From an uncultured Tenacibaculum sp. (GTDB taxonomy: Bacteria > Bacteroidota > Bacteroidia > Flavobacteriales > Flavobacteriaceae): 64,000 bases of DNA. Shown piece after piece: positions 31,699 through 41,328 of this stretch. Made by a program: the position numbers and the translations under genes. The stretch is taken from assembly GCF_947498805.1 (NCBI RefSeq), contig NZ_CANMLT010000008.1, positions 62,001-126,000 on the forward strand. The letters run 5' to 3'. Within the stretch, counting starts at the first letter, position 1, and every line of letters begins with the position of its first letter. The notes under the pieces were generated by a model that worked only from the letters and a program-made list of their open reading frames with translations, had not been told where the DNA came from and ran no database searches.

Positions 31699-32151
31699 AT
31701 GAAAACAGTTATTCAACGTGTTTCAAAAGCAAGTGTAACAATTGAAGGTAAAAAAGTTGCCGATATTAAAAGTGGGCTTTTAATTTTACTAGGAATTATA
31801 AACGAAGATACCATGGAAGATATACAATGGTTGACAAAAAAAATAGTGAACCTGCGTATTTTCAATGATGATAATGGTGTTATGAATACTTCTGTAAAAG
31901 ATATCAATGGAGGTATTATTGTAGTAAGTCAATTTACCTTGCACGCTTCTACTAAAAAAGGAAACAGACCCAGTTATATCAAAGCAGCAAAACCTGATAT
32001 TGCCATTCCTTTATATCAAAAATTCGTTCAACAAATTGAAAACGAACTTGGAAAGAAGGTACAAACAGGTGAATTTGGAGCTGATATGAAGGTAGAATTA
32101 TTAAATGACGGACCAGTTACGATACTTATTGATTCTAAAGACAAAGTATAA
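31699..32151 (+). CDS. dtd: D-aminoacyl-tRNA deacylase
   Basis: A 150-residue homodimeric editing enzyme that hydrolyses D-amino acids from mischarged tRNA. It begins with the characteristic MKTVIQRVSKASVTI. The SQFTLHAST motif (catalytic Thr region) and the GPVTILIDS motif near the C terminus (Gly-cisPro region, here with GP) are both present. It begins 19 bp after rsgA and is probably co-transcribed with it. Start and length match the family. Confidence 0.95.
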   Translation: MKTVIQRVSKASVTIEGKKVADIKSGLLILLGIINEDTMEDIQWLTKKIVNLRIFNDDNGVMNTSVKDINGGIIVVSQFTLHASTKKGNRPSYIKAAKPDIAIPLYQKFVQQIENELGKKVQTGEFGADMKVELLNDGPVTILIDSKDKV

Positions 32152-32201
32152 GAAATCGTTAAGGTTTACCCTAAATAACTTCCAAGGAAAATAATTTTAT
32201 T

Positions 32202-32209
32202 TATATTTG
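32202..32209 (+). promoter_or_regulatory. -7 promoter box of the yceI-like gene
   Basis: TATATTTG matches TAnnTTTG and lies 28 bp before the ATG at 32238. The -33 region is not a clear TTTG. Confidence 0.5.
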
Positions 32210-32237
32210 TTCCAAATAATTATTAAAAACTTAAAAA

Positions 32238-32882
32238 ATGAAACAATCAATTTTAGCTATCGCTTTCTTAGCATTAACAGCGGTTTCTTGTAAAACTGAA
32301 AAGAATAAAGCAGCAACTGGAGAAGAAGTAAAGGAAGTTAAAAAAGTAGAAAACGTTATCAACTCATACAAAGCAAACGTTAGTGAATCAACGGTTACTT
32401 GGAAAGGAACTAAACCAACAGGTTCTCACAACGGAGTAGTTTCTTTACAAAGTGGAGTATTTGATATTGAAAACGGTGCATTAAAAGCTGGAGAATTTTC
32501 TATTGACATGAACTCTATTTCTTGTACTGATTTAGAAGCAGGTAATGGTAAGGAAGATTTAGAAGGACACTTAAAGTCTGGAGATTTCTTTGATGTAGCT
32601 AAATTCCCTACTGCAAAGTTTGTTGTAGCTAGTACTGAAGAAAAAGACGGTAAATTACATTTAACTGGTAACTTAACTGTAAAAGATGTTACTAAGAGTA
32701 TTACATTCCCAGTTACATTAACTGAAAATGGAGACGAAGCTACTTTAAAGAGTGATGTATTTAGTATTGATAGAACAGAATTTGGAGTAACTTACAAATC
32801 TAAAAAGATTGACGCTGCTTTAAAAGATAAGTTTATCAATGACTTAATGGAAATGTCTTTTGAAATTAAAGCTAAGAAGTAA
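32238..32882 (+). CDS. YceI-family lipoprotein
   Basis: A 214-residue exported protein with a lipobox-like TAVSC (Cys 19), followed by a Lys/Glu-rich linker and a YceI beta-barrel domain: STVTWKGTKPTGSHNGVVSLQSG, FSIDMNSISC, HLKSGDFFDVAKFPTAKFV, LTGNLTVKDVTKSITFPV and FSIDRTEFGVTYKSK. YceI proteins form lipocalin-like barrels that bind isoprenoid-type lipids in known members; function in this organism is unknown. It is a single-gene unit with its own promoter and a strong bidirectional terminator. Confidence 0.9.
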   Translation: MKQSILAIAFLALTAVSCKTEKNKAATGEEVKEVKKVENVINSYKANVSESTVTWKGTKPTGSHNGVVSLQSGVFDIENGALKAGEFSIDMNSISCTDLEAGNGKEDLEGHLKSGDFFDVAKFPTAKFVVASTEEKDGKLHLTGNLTVKDVTKSITFPVTLTENGDEATLKSDVFSIDRTEFGVTYKSKKIDAALKDKFINDLMEMSFEIKAKK

Positions 32883-32902
32883 TTTTTAAAATACAAGCAT
32901 AT

Positions 32903-32936
32903 AAAAAAGGAGGTTTTCATGAAAACCTCCTTTTTT
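32903..32936. terminator. Bidirectional terminator between yceI-like gene and lipB
   Basis: A perfect 15-bp stem (32903-32917 with 32922-32936, core GGAGG/CCTCC) around CATG, with A-run and T-run on either side, serves the two converging genes. The last base touches the lipB stop codon. Confidence 0.9.
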
Positions 32937-33643
32937 TATACATTCAATACAAGTTCTTCAACTTCAAATAGTTCTTTAAAATGATAAAGAATTTTACTCT
33001 TTACTTCTTCTTCATCAATCTTTCTACCTAATTCAACATCCATAGATGTTACTGCCTTTCCTCTAATACCACAAGGAATGATATTATCAAAGTAGCCTAA
33101 ATTTACATTTACGTTCAAAGCAAAACCGTGCATGGTAACCCATCTACTAGCTCTTATCCCCATTGCACATATCTTACGTGCAAATGGCGTACCCACATCT
33201 AACCATACTCCTGTTTCTCCTTCACTTCGAACTCCTTTTAAACCATATTCTCCAATAGTCAAAATAATTGCTTCTTCTAACAATCGTAAATACTTGTGAA
33301 TGTCTGTAAAGAAATTCTCTAAATCTAAAATTGGATATCCTACGATTTGACCAGGTCCATGATAAGTAATATCTCCTCCTCTATTTATTTTATAAAACGT
33401 AGCTCCTTTTTCTTCTAATTGTTTTTCATTTAACAATAAGTTCTCCAGATCTCCAGATTTCCCAAGAGTATATACATGCGGATGTTCAACAAATAAAAAG
33501 TGATTTGGCGTGATTATTTCAGTATTACCATTCCTTCTTTCTTTCTTAAGTTGAATGATATTTTCTAACAAATCAGTTTGATAATCCCAGGTCTCTTTAT
33601 AATCTTTTTTTCCTAGATCACTGATTCTTATTTTTTTATTCAT
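32936..33643 (-). CDS. lipB: Octanoyltransferase (lipoate biosynthesis)
   Basis: A 235-residue enzyme that moves octanoyl groups from acyl carrier protein to lipoate-dependent enzymes. Family signals are FVEHPHVYTLGKSGD, YKINRGGDITYHGPGQIVGYP and IRASRWVTMHGFALNVN, ending the active site with the conserved Cys of IIPCGI. The Cys and the GKSG/RGGDITYHGPGQ signature are intact. I chose the ATG at 33643; a TTG nine codons upstream (33670) falls within the promoter region. A TACCTTTG box lies 24 bp before this ATG. Confidence 0.94.
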   Translation of the reverse strand: MNKKIRISDLGKKDYKETWDYQTDLLENIIQLKKERRNGNTEIITPNHFLFVEHPHVYTLGKSGDLENLLLNEKQLEEKGATFYKINRGGDITYHGPGQIVGYPILDLENFFTDIHKYLRLLEEAIILTIGEYGLKGVRSEGETGVWLDVGTPFARKICAMGIRASRWVTMHGFALNVNVNLGYFDNIIPCGIRGKAVTSMDVELGRKIDEEEVKSKILYHFKELFEVEELVLNV

Positions 33644-33667
33644 AAATTTATCCACTATTATAAGCCC

Positions 33668-33675
33668 CAAAGGTA
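33668..33675 (-). promoter_or_regulatory. -7 promoter box of lipB
   Basis: On the minus strand TACCTTTG matches TAnnTTTG. It supports the downstream ATG at 33643 as the start of lipB. Confidence 0.5.
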
Positions 33676-33725
33676 GGGAAAAATAGTTTTCAACTGTTTA
33701 CCCTATACTAATCAAAATTCTAAGC

Positions 33726-36700
33726 ATGATTAAAAATATTACACTATTCTTATTGTTTGTGTTTTCCTTTACATTCAATAGTTTTTCGCAAGATTTCTGG
33801 GAAAAAAAAGATGCGAAAAACGATTTTGTTCAAAACAAGAACATAATCTACAAAAAAAACTTCCCTAAAAAATATACGATAATGTCTTTGGATGTGAATG
33901 ATTTTAAAAATCATTTAGCCAAATCTACCGCTCAAAAAGGAGGTGAATTGATCATAAAACTTCCAAATTCGGAAGGAAAATTAACTAAATTTAAAGTTAA
34001 AGAAACGTCTTATCTAGCACCTGAATTAGCAGCTAAATTCCCTATGATTAAGTCATATTCTGCTCAAGGTATTGATGATCCTTCTTCTACCGCTAAAATT
34101 AGTTTTGGTACAGATGGTCTTCATACAATAATTTTTTCAACAACTGGAAGTACAGTTTATATAGATCCTTATACTAAAAATAAACAAGAATATATTGTTT
34201 ATAAGAGAAGTGATTTAAACCCTAGTAAAACTGATTTTGAATGTCAAATTGAAGACGCTGCTAAAAAGGCCGCTAAGCAAACTGCTTCTCATAGCTATAG
34301 AAACGCGAATGACGGTAAATTAAGAACCTATAGATTAGCTATAGCTGCCACTGGTGAGTATTCTCAATTTCATATAAATAGATCATCCTCTACACCTTCA
34401 ACAGATGACGAGAAAAAAGCCATAGTTTTATCTGCCATGAATACCTCTATGACACGAATAAATGGAGTTTATGAAAGAGACTTAGCTGTAAGGATGGTTA
34501 TTGCTAATAACAATGATGAAATTATTTTTTTGGATGCAGCAACTGATAATTTAACAAATGATACGCCAGGAACCTTAATTAATGAAATACAAAGTATAAT
34601 TGACAATGCCATCGGAAAAGACAACTATGATATGGGACATGCCTTTTGTACCGCAGATTTGGCTGGAATAGCAAGTTTGAACTCTGTTTGTAATGACAAT
34701 TTTAAAGCCCAAGGAGTTACTGGTTTATTACAACCCGTTGGTGACCCTTATGACATTGACTTTGTTTCGCATGAAATGGGACATCAATTTGGTGCAACGC
34801 ATACGCAAAATAATTCTTGTAATAGATGGGATTCAACCGCCGTTGAGCCAGGTAGTGCTTCTACAATCATGGGATATGCTGGTATTTGTGCTCCAAATGT
34901 TCAAAACAATAGTGACGATCATTTTCACGCAGTTAGTATTGCTCAAATGTGGAGTCATGTTGTAAATACTGGTGGATGTGCAACTACAACCGATACAGGG
35001 AATAGTGCTCCTACAGCAAACGCTGGTAACGACTATAGTATTCCAAAATCAACTCCTTTTGTGTTAAGAGGAAAAGCTACAGATGCTGATGGAACTGCTA
35101 CTTTAACATATAACTGGGAACAAATAGATAATGAAATAGCAACAATGCCCCCTGCTCCAACAAGTAAGGGTGGACCAATGTTTAGATCATTACCTTCAAA
35201 AACAACTCCTAATAGATATATGCCTGCCTTGGCAACTGTGGTTGCTGGAAATACTTCTACAACTTGGGAGGTTTTACCTTCGGAAGCTAGAGATTTAAAC
35301 TTTGCCTTTACAGTTCGTGATAATCATTCAGGTGGAGGTAGTACAGCCAGAGATGATGTTAAAATAACAACTACAGATGCAGCAGCTTTTACAGTAACAG
35401 CTCCTAACTCAGCAGTTACTTGGAATACTGGTACCACACAAACTATTACTTGGAATAAAGGTACTACCGATCAAGCCCCTATCAATTGTGCTAAAGTAAA
35501 TATCAAATTGTCTATCGATGGTGGAGTAACTTTCCCTATTATATTGAAAGAAAACACCACAAATGATGGAACTGAAAACATTGTTATCCCAGACAATCCT
35601 ACAACTACAGCTCGAATAATGGTTGAAGCTGCTGATAATGTTTTCTACAATGTAAATTCAAGTAGTTTTACTATTAACTCAACAACTCCAACCTTTATTT
35701 TCACAAACAACACAAATACTCAGGTTGTTTGTAACTCTGGAGGAAACACAGTTAACTATATTTTAAACTTCGATTTTGTGAACGGTTTTAGTGAAACAGC
35801 TACTTTATCAGCTACAGGAGCACCAACTGGTGCAAATGTTACTTTTAACCCAACTACGATTAATGCTGATGGCAACGTAACAATGACCGTTAGCAATCTT
35901 GATGGCGCTGCACAACAAGATTATAATATTGAGGTAACCGCTACCGCTACATCAGTTACTCAAAAAACAGAAGCGCTGCTTAAGGTTGCTGGTAGTAATT
36001 TTACTGCAATTCCTTTATCTGCTCCTGCGAATGATACAACTGGAGTAAGCCTTACTCCTACTTTTGAATGGGCTGCTAATTCTAATGCAACTTCATATAC
36101 AGTACAAGTATCTACAGACAATACTTTTGCTACATCTATAATTGATGAAACCGTTACAAGCAATTCACTCATTTCTTCAACTTCTTTAGCAAGTGTTACT
36201 AAATATTATTGGAGAGTAAAACCTAAAAATGACTGTAATGAAGGTACTTTCTCTAGTATTTTCAGTTTTACAACAGAGACCCCAGAGTTTTGTAGTTCTA
36301 CTTTTACAGATGATGCTGGTGGAACAGAGCATATAACAAATGTTACTTTCAATACCATCAATAATAACTCTGGTAATGATGCTACAGATGGATATGAAGA
36401 TTTTACTTCGGTATCAACCAATGTAAAAAGAACATTATCATATCAAGCTAGTGTTACTTTTAACACTGCAGGATACCAAGACCATTGCTTTATTTTTATT
36501 GACTGGAACAAAGATTTCAAATTTGATAAAAATACTGAGAGATACGACTTAGGAACTAAGTCTGATGCTGATGGAAATACAGCTACTACTAATACCGATA
36601 CTGCAACTCTTGACATTCCTATTCCTGCAAACGCAGTACTAGGAGAAATAAGAATGCGTGTAATTATTGAATATGCAAGCCCTACTACCGGATATGGTGA

Positions 36701-38519
36701 TGGAGCTTGTGATGCTGATCACAAATCGGAATGGGGAGAAACAGAAGATTACACTTTAGTAATTGATGAAGCTCCGGCTCCTGATTTTACATTAACAAAT
36801 ACAACTGGAGATTTATCTATATGTAATAAAGCAACGAATGAACAAGTATTTAAATTAGACTTTAAAACATTGTTTGGTTTCAATGAAAATGCAAACTTAA
36901 CAGTTACTGGATTACCTACAGGAGCTACCGCTTCATTCTCCCCAACAACAATAAACAGTAATGGTACAGTGAACTTAACTGTTTCAAACTTAAATGCAGC
37001 TACTGTTGGTGACTACACAATGAAGGTAACAGCTGCTTCAACTTCTGTTACAAAAGATGTTAATATTATGTTCAATGTGAATGATAATATTTGTAAGTCG
37101 ACAGGTAATAATGATTCTCAAATAAGTGTTACAAACGTTAAGTTTAATACTATTAATAACACTTCAACTAAAACAACAGGGTATTCTGATTATACATCTA
37201 TGAATACACAACTTGAAAAAGGACAGAAGTATACTTTAGAAGTTCAAGTAAATTCAGATGGTAACAACACGGCAACTACATACGCTTGGATTGACTGGAA
37301 CCAAAACTGTTTGTTTGAAGCTAATGAAACGTATGATTTAGGTACTATTACAAATAGTAGCGGAGCTACGAGCAACAGTGGTTTAGAAATTACTGTACCG
37401 AGTGATGCTGTAATTGGTTCTACTACCTTAAGAGTTTCTACTAAAAACAATACTGGTGGTACTCCAAGTTCATGTCAATTAAACTTTAATGGTGAAGTAG
37501 AAGACTATACCATTTCTTTAACAAATGACTTTACTATAGCAAATCAAACTGGTGGAGGTTCTGTATGTAACAAAGCTACTACTGAATTTGCATACACTAT
37601 AGATTATAAAACTATCAACGATTTTAACGAAACAGTAACTTTCGCAGTAAGTGGTTTACCAACTAATGCAACTTCAGCATTTAACTCAAATACTATTAAT
37701 GCGAATGGTACAGTTACTTTAACTGTAGGCGGATTAGATAATGTTGCTGTTGGAGATTATACATTCAAGTTAACAGGTACATCTGCTTCTGCTACAAAAG
37801 AAATAGACATTGTTTTAAGTGTAAATGACAATATTTGTAAATCAAACGGTAATACTGATTCTCAAATAAGTATTACGAATGTTAAGTTTAACACTATTGA
37901 TAATGCTTCAACGAAAACAACAGGTTATTCAGATTTTAAATCAGTTTCAACAACAGTTGCAAGAAGTGACAAGCACGATTTAACAGTAAACTTAAATAGC
38001 GACAATAGCACCATTGGAACTACTGTATGGATTGACTGGAATCAAAACTGTTTATTTGATGCTGATGAGACCTTTACTTTAGGTACAAGCAATGCTGAAA
38101 CAGTTACCATTACAGTTCCTGAAAGTGCAGTTCTTGGTAACACAACAATGAGAATTGCTACTAAGTCTGCTTCTAATGGAGCTCCTAATTCTTGTGAGTT
38201 AGACTTCAATGGAGAAGTTGAAGATTATACAATTACAGTAGAAGAAGGTTTTGCTACAACTGCTACTTTATTTAAAGACCTAAAAATCTACCCAATTCCT
38301 TCAAACGGAAAAATAACAGTAGACTTTAGACTTAAAGACAAGGAAATGACAACTTTTAGATTGTTTGATTTCCAAGGTAGATTAGTATTTACGCAAGGTT
38401 TACCTTCTAACTCTAGCTTATTCTCTCAAGAATTAGATTTAAAAGTAAGAGGTGGGCTATATTTATTACAAGTTGAAAACGCAGGAAAAACTATCACAAG
38501 AAAAATTCTTATAAGATAG
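33726..38519 (+). CDS. Secreted reprolysin-type metalloprotease with GEVED repeats and T9SS type A signal
   Basis: A 1597-residue secreted enzyme. Order: signal peptide (about 1-22), propeptide (to about 190), metzincin domain with HEMGHQFGATH (zinc ligands from His 349) and Met-turn IMGYAG (Met 382), Ig-like segments (about 420-750), a fibronectin type III domain (about 760-860; YYWRVKP), then three GEVED modules (WNKDFKFDKNTERYDLG, WIDWNQNCLFEANETYDLG, WIDWNQNCLFDADETF, each ending in E(V/T)EDYT) separated by related beta domains. The C terminus (LKIYPIPSNG to TRKILIR) is a type A T9SS sorting domain. An extracellular protease that probably digests host or detrital protein; substrate unknown. 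Confidence 0.92.
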   Translation: MIKNITLFLLFVFSFTFNSFSQDFWEKKDAKNDFVQNKNIIYKKNFPKKYTIMSLDVNDFKNHLAKSTAQKGGELIIKLPNSEGKLTKFKVKETSYLAPELAAKFPMIKSYSAQGIDDPSSTAKISFGTDGLHTIIFSTTGSTVYIDPYTKNKQEYIVYKRSDLNPSKTDFECQIEDAAKKAAKQTASHSYRNANDGKLRTYRLAIAATGEYSQFHINRSSSTPSTDDEKKAIVLSAMNTSMTRINGVYERDLAVRMVIANNNDEIIFLDAATDNLTNDTPGTLINEIQSIIDNAIGKDNYDMGHAFCTADLAGIASLNSVCNDNFKAQGVTGLLQPVGDPYDIDFVSHEMGHQFGATHTQNNSCNRWDSTAVEPGSASTIMGYAGICAPNVQNNSDDHFHAVSIAQMWSHVVNTGGCATTTDTGNSAPTANAGNDYSIPKSTPFVLRGKATDADGTATLTYNWEQIDNEIATMPPAPTSKGGPMFRSLPSKTTPNRYMPALATVVAGNTSTTWEVLPSEARDLNFAFTVRDNHSGGGSTARDDVKITTTDAAAFTVTAPNSAVTWNTGTTQTITWNKGTTDQAPINCAKVNIKLSIDGGVTFPIILKENTTNDGTENIVIPDNPTTTARIMVEAADNVFYNVNSSSFTINSTTPTFIFTNNTNTQVVCNSGGNTVNYILNFDFVNGFSETATLSATGAPTGANVTFNPTTINADGNVTMTVSNLDGAAQQDYNIEVTATATSVTQKTEALLKVAGSNFTAIPLSAPANDTTGVSLTPTFEWAANSNATSYTVQVSTDNTFATSIIDETVTSNSLISSTSLASVTKYYWRVKPKNDCNEGTFSSIFSFTTETPEFCSSTFTDDAGGTEHITNVTFNTINNNSGNDATDGYEDFTSVSTNVKRTLSYQASVTFNTAGYQDHCFIFIDWNKDFKFDKNTERYDLGTKSDADGNTATTNTDTATLDIPIPANAVLGEIRMRVIIEYASPTTGYGDGACDADHKSEWGETEDYTLVIDEAPAPDFTLTNTTGDLSICNKATNEQVFKLDFKTLFGFNENANLTVTGLPTGATASFSPTTINSNGTVNLTVSNLNAATVGDYTMKVTAASTSVTKDVNIMFNVNDNICKSTGNNDSQISVTNVKFNTINNTSTKTTGYSDYTSMNTQLEKGQKYTLEVQVNSDGNNTATTYAWIDWNQNCLFEANETYDLGTITNSSGATSNSGLEITVPSDAVIGSTTLRVSTKNNTGGTPSSCQLNFNGEVEDYTISLTNDFTIANQTGGGSVCNKATTEFAYTIDYKTINDFNETVTFAVSGLPTNATSAFNSNTINANGTVTLTVGGLDNVAVGDYTFKLTGTSASATKEIDIVLSVNDNICKSNGNTDSQISITNVKFNTIDNASTKTTGYSDFKSVSTTVARSDKHDLTVNLNSDNSTIGTTVWIDWNQNCLFDADETFTLGTSNAETVTITVPESAVLGNTTMRIATKSASNGAPNSCELDFNGEVEDYTITVEEGFATTATLFKDLKIYPIPSNGKITVDFRLKDKEMTTFRLFDFQGRLVFTQGLPSNSSLFSQELDLKVRGGLYLLQVENAGKTITRKILIR

Positions 38520-38540
38520 TTTTAACCTAAAAATAGAAGT

Positions 38541-38573
38541 AAAAAAAGCGAACCAAAATTGGTTCGCTTTTTT
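38541..38573. terminator. Bidirectional terminator
   Basis: AAAAAAGCGAACCAA pairs with TTGGTTCGCTTTTTT, between the converging metalloprotease and receptor genes. Confidence 0.88.
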
Positions 38574-38600
38574 ATTCCCTTAAGAATAATATTCAAACTA

Positions 38601-41300
38601 TTACAAATTATACTTTACGCTAAATACTGCATACCTAGGTTGCACGAGGTATGAAGATGTACTATTGTAAACATTTTCTATCGTATTATCTTGGTTTAAC
38701 GATGTCGTATTTAAAATATTAGTTATTCCAATCTTATATTCCCAAGAGCTATCTTTCTTTTGATAGGTTAAATCGGCGTCCCAGAAACTATAATTATTTA
38801 TAGTCCTCTCCTGATTTCTATAATTGTTATATGTATATCGTGTATTAAAAACAAAGCTCTTTAAAAAGAAAGTATCAAAGTTTATATAAGGGCTATGAGT
38901 TGTAAACGTATTATTAGAATTCCCTTGATCGTAGTTATTAATTGAAAAGTTATATCCAATATCAAAATTAGGAGCTTCTCTAAAGTTCGTACTAAACTTT
39001 GTTCTATACGATTGATTGAAACTTTTAGACACTCTATTTTCTGCTACTAAAGTTTGTGGATTGATAAAAATATTATTCGATTTAGAATAGGATACGTTTC
39101 CTCCTAAACTTACTTTAAATTTTCTAAAACTCTTTTCAAATCGTCCATTTGCCGCGATTGTTTCATCTGGGAAGGCTGAGTTGATTGAAGAAGAAACCCT
39201 ATCAATTCCATCTTGTATAGAACTTCCCTTGATACCATCAATTCTTTTATTATAAGAAATGTTTCCAAAAATATTTGTGTAGTTAAACATATTAAAATTA
39301 GAATATGTCAAATTGAAATTATGAGAAAGTGCATTCTCTAAATCTCTATTTCCTGAATACAAACTATTGTAATTATTCAATACAAACCCTTCTGCTAATC
39401 TTGTTACATCAGTAAAACTAACCTGCATTCTATAGCTCAATCGTAAAGTTTCAGACTTTTTTAGATTTACTTTTATATAAGCGTCTGGTAATAATTTTGT
39501 AAAACTATTATCTACCACTGTTCCTAACTGTGTATTTTTTGCTGAATAGGTATGTAAAGTTGCTCCTTGATTAAAGGTGAAAATTCCTGAAACAAATTTG
39601 TAATGCAACCCTGTATAGAAATCACTAAATGAATACTCTACATCATTTTTTGCTGTTTGATCATCTAAATCTTGTCTTGATGAATTCGATAGTATTTGAT
39701 AAATATTAGAATTAAACTGCTGATTACTTAGAGTTGTACCAAAGGTTACGTTTAAATTACTTTTAGAATTTAACACATAAAAGTAATTTACTTTTCCATC
39801 TAATTTATTTGTTTTAACACGTTCATTTTGATTTAAGTTATAAGGTCCTGTAACTCCTAAAGAAAGAGGATTTACAATAGCACCAGACAATTGATTTAAC
39901 TGAGTATTATAAAACGGATCTTCATCTTGCCATAAATGTTGCCCTTCAAAAGAAAAGATATGATTCTCATTTAAAGTATAGTAATAATTCAAATTCTGGT
40001 TGATAGAAAAAGGAGTTTGTTGATTCAACTCTGTAATAGGCACAGACGTTTCTGTTCCGTTAGTCACTCTATTAGAGATTAAATTTTGGTTTTCTGATAG
40101 TTTAGATACTTTAATAAACGCATCATAATCTAGTTGATTATTGGTATTCGGTTTGTAACTTGTACTTAATTTTACCAGACCTAAATCATTTTGTTGAGTT
40201 GTATTATTATTTGTTGTTTCTACTAAATCTTGATTAATATAGTTTCGAATACTATTCTCTTCAATATTCGTTTTCATTCCAGAATAAATTCCGAAACCAC
40301 TAAAATCTAATGTCTTTTTAGGAGAATAACTAAAGTTAACAGCTCCAAACTTCGAATCAATAGCTTTTGCTCGGTTATTTCGCATAAGTAAAAAGCCTAA
40401 ATCATTTGATAAATTTAATGAAGTTCCTCCATCTCCGATATTTCTAAATCCACCTGTAAACTTAAAATAGTCTCTCCATGTAAATGGAATTTCACCAATA
40501 TTATTAAAATCAGAAATAACATTTAAACTAAATTTCGGACTATAATAGAACAACTTTGGATGTGTTATATATCGTTCATCGGGTCCGGCTCCAGCTGAAA
40601 CTTCCCCAAACCAAAAACGCTTTTTACCTTCTTTCAATTTTAGATTTATAACAACATTATCTTCATTATCTGTAACCCTACTCAATTGTTGAATCTCACT
40701 GTGATTTTTTAAAACCTCAACTTTATCAATAGCATTCGCAGGTATATTTTTAGTGGCTAGTTTAGAGTCTCCGTCAAAGAAATCCTTTCCTTCAATCATT
40801 ACCTTTTTAACCGTTTTTCCTTCTACCTCAATTTCTCCATCATCATTAACTTCTACTCCTGGTAACTTCTTTAAAACATCACCCAATTTCTTTTCTGTAC
40901 CGCTTTTAAAACTATCTGCGTCATAAACAATGGTATCTCCTTTTACCTGCACGGGCATTTTGTAAGTAATATTTACTTCATCTAAAGATTCATCAGCAGA
41001 AAGTTGGATGTCTTTTTTTAAGTTTAACTCTTGAGTTTGAACATCTATGCTTGTAGTTTTCATTCCAATGTAACTTACTTTTACATTGTAATTAGCATTC
41101 TTTTTTAGATTCAATTTATACCTACCTTTTGCATCTGTAAATCCGTAAGAATCTAATTTTTTTGTTTGTGTATTAATGGCTATAACATTAGCCATTTCTA
41201 AAGGAGAACCAATACTATCCTTCACAATTCCTGTCACTGAAATTTGTGCATTAATCCCCCATACAGCCATAAGCATGACTATAAATAATTTTGTTTTCAT
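38601..41300 (-). CDS. TonB-dependent-receptor-like outer-membrane beta-barrel protein
   Basis: An 899-residue outer-membrane protein. A signal peptide (to about 18) is followed by a CarboxypepD_reg-like domain (ISVTGIVKDSIGSPLEMANVIAI, about 20-105), a plug-like section with LGDVLKKLPGVEVNDDGEIEVEGK, KVMIEGKDFF and IDKVEVLKN, then a long barrel ending AVFSVKYNL. It belongs to the receptor-like barrel family that often travels with GLPGLI proteins and lacks a SusD partner. It is the last of four genes read leftward from the divergent control region at 43426-43547. Ligand unknown. Confidence 0.9.
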   Translation of the reverse strand: MKTKLFIVMLMAVWGINAQISVTGIVKDSIGSPLEMANVIAINTQTKKLDSYGFTDAKGRYKLNLKKNANYNVKVSYIGMKTTSIDVQTQELNLKKDIQLSADESLDEVNITYKMPVQVKGDTIVYDADSFKSGTEKKLGDVLKKLPGVEVNDDGEIEVEGKTVKKVMIEGKDFFDGDSKLATKNIPANAIDKVEVLKNHSEIQQLSRVTDNEDNVVINLKLKEGKKRFWFGEVSAGAGPDERYITHPKLFYYSPKFSLNVISDFNNIGEIPFTWRDYFKFTGGFRNIGDGGTSLNLSNDLGFLLMRNNRAKAIDSKFGAVNFSYSPKKTLDFSGFGIYSGMKTNIEENSIRNYINQDLVETTNNNTTQQNDLGLVKLSTSYKPNTNNQLDYDAFIKVSKLSENQNLISNRVTNGTETSVPITELNQQTPFSINQNLNYYYTLNENHIFSFEGQHLWQDEDPFYNTQLNQLSGAIVNPLSLGVTGPYNLNQNERVKTNKLDGKVNYFYVLNSKSNLNVTFGTTLSNQQFNSNIYQILSNSSRQDLDDQTAKNDVEYSFSDFYTGLHYKFVSGIFTFNQGATLHTYSAKNTQLGTVVDNSFTKLLPDAYIKVNLKKSETLRLSYRMQVSFTDVTRLAEGFVLNNYNSLYSGNRDLENALSHNFNLTYSNFNMFNYTNIFGNISYNKRIDGIKGSSIQDGIDRVSSSINSAFPDETIAANGRFEKSFRKFKVSLGGNVSYSKSNNIFINPQTLVAENRVSKSFNQSYRTKFSTNFREAPNFDIGYNFSINNYDQGNSNNTFTTHSPYINFDTFFLKSFVFNTRYTYNNYRNQERTINNYSFWDADLTYQKKDSSWEYKIGITNILNTTSLNQDNTIENVYNSTSSYLVQPRYAVFSVKYNL

Positions 41301-41328
41301 CTTGTTGTTTGATTAAACGTGTAAGTAA

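Noticed and set aside
33644..33670. TTG start of lipB nine codons upstream
   Set aside because: It overlaps the predicted -7 promoter box, and the extension has no counterpart in LipB.
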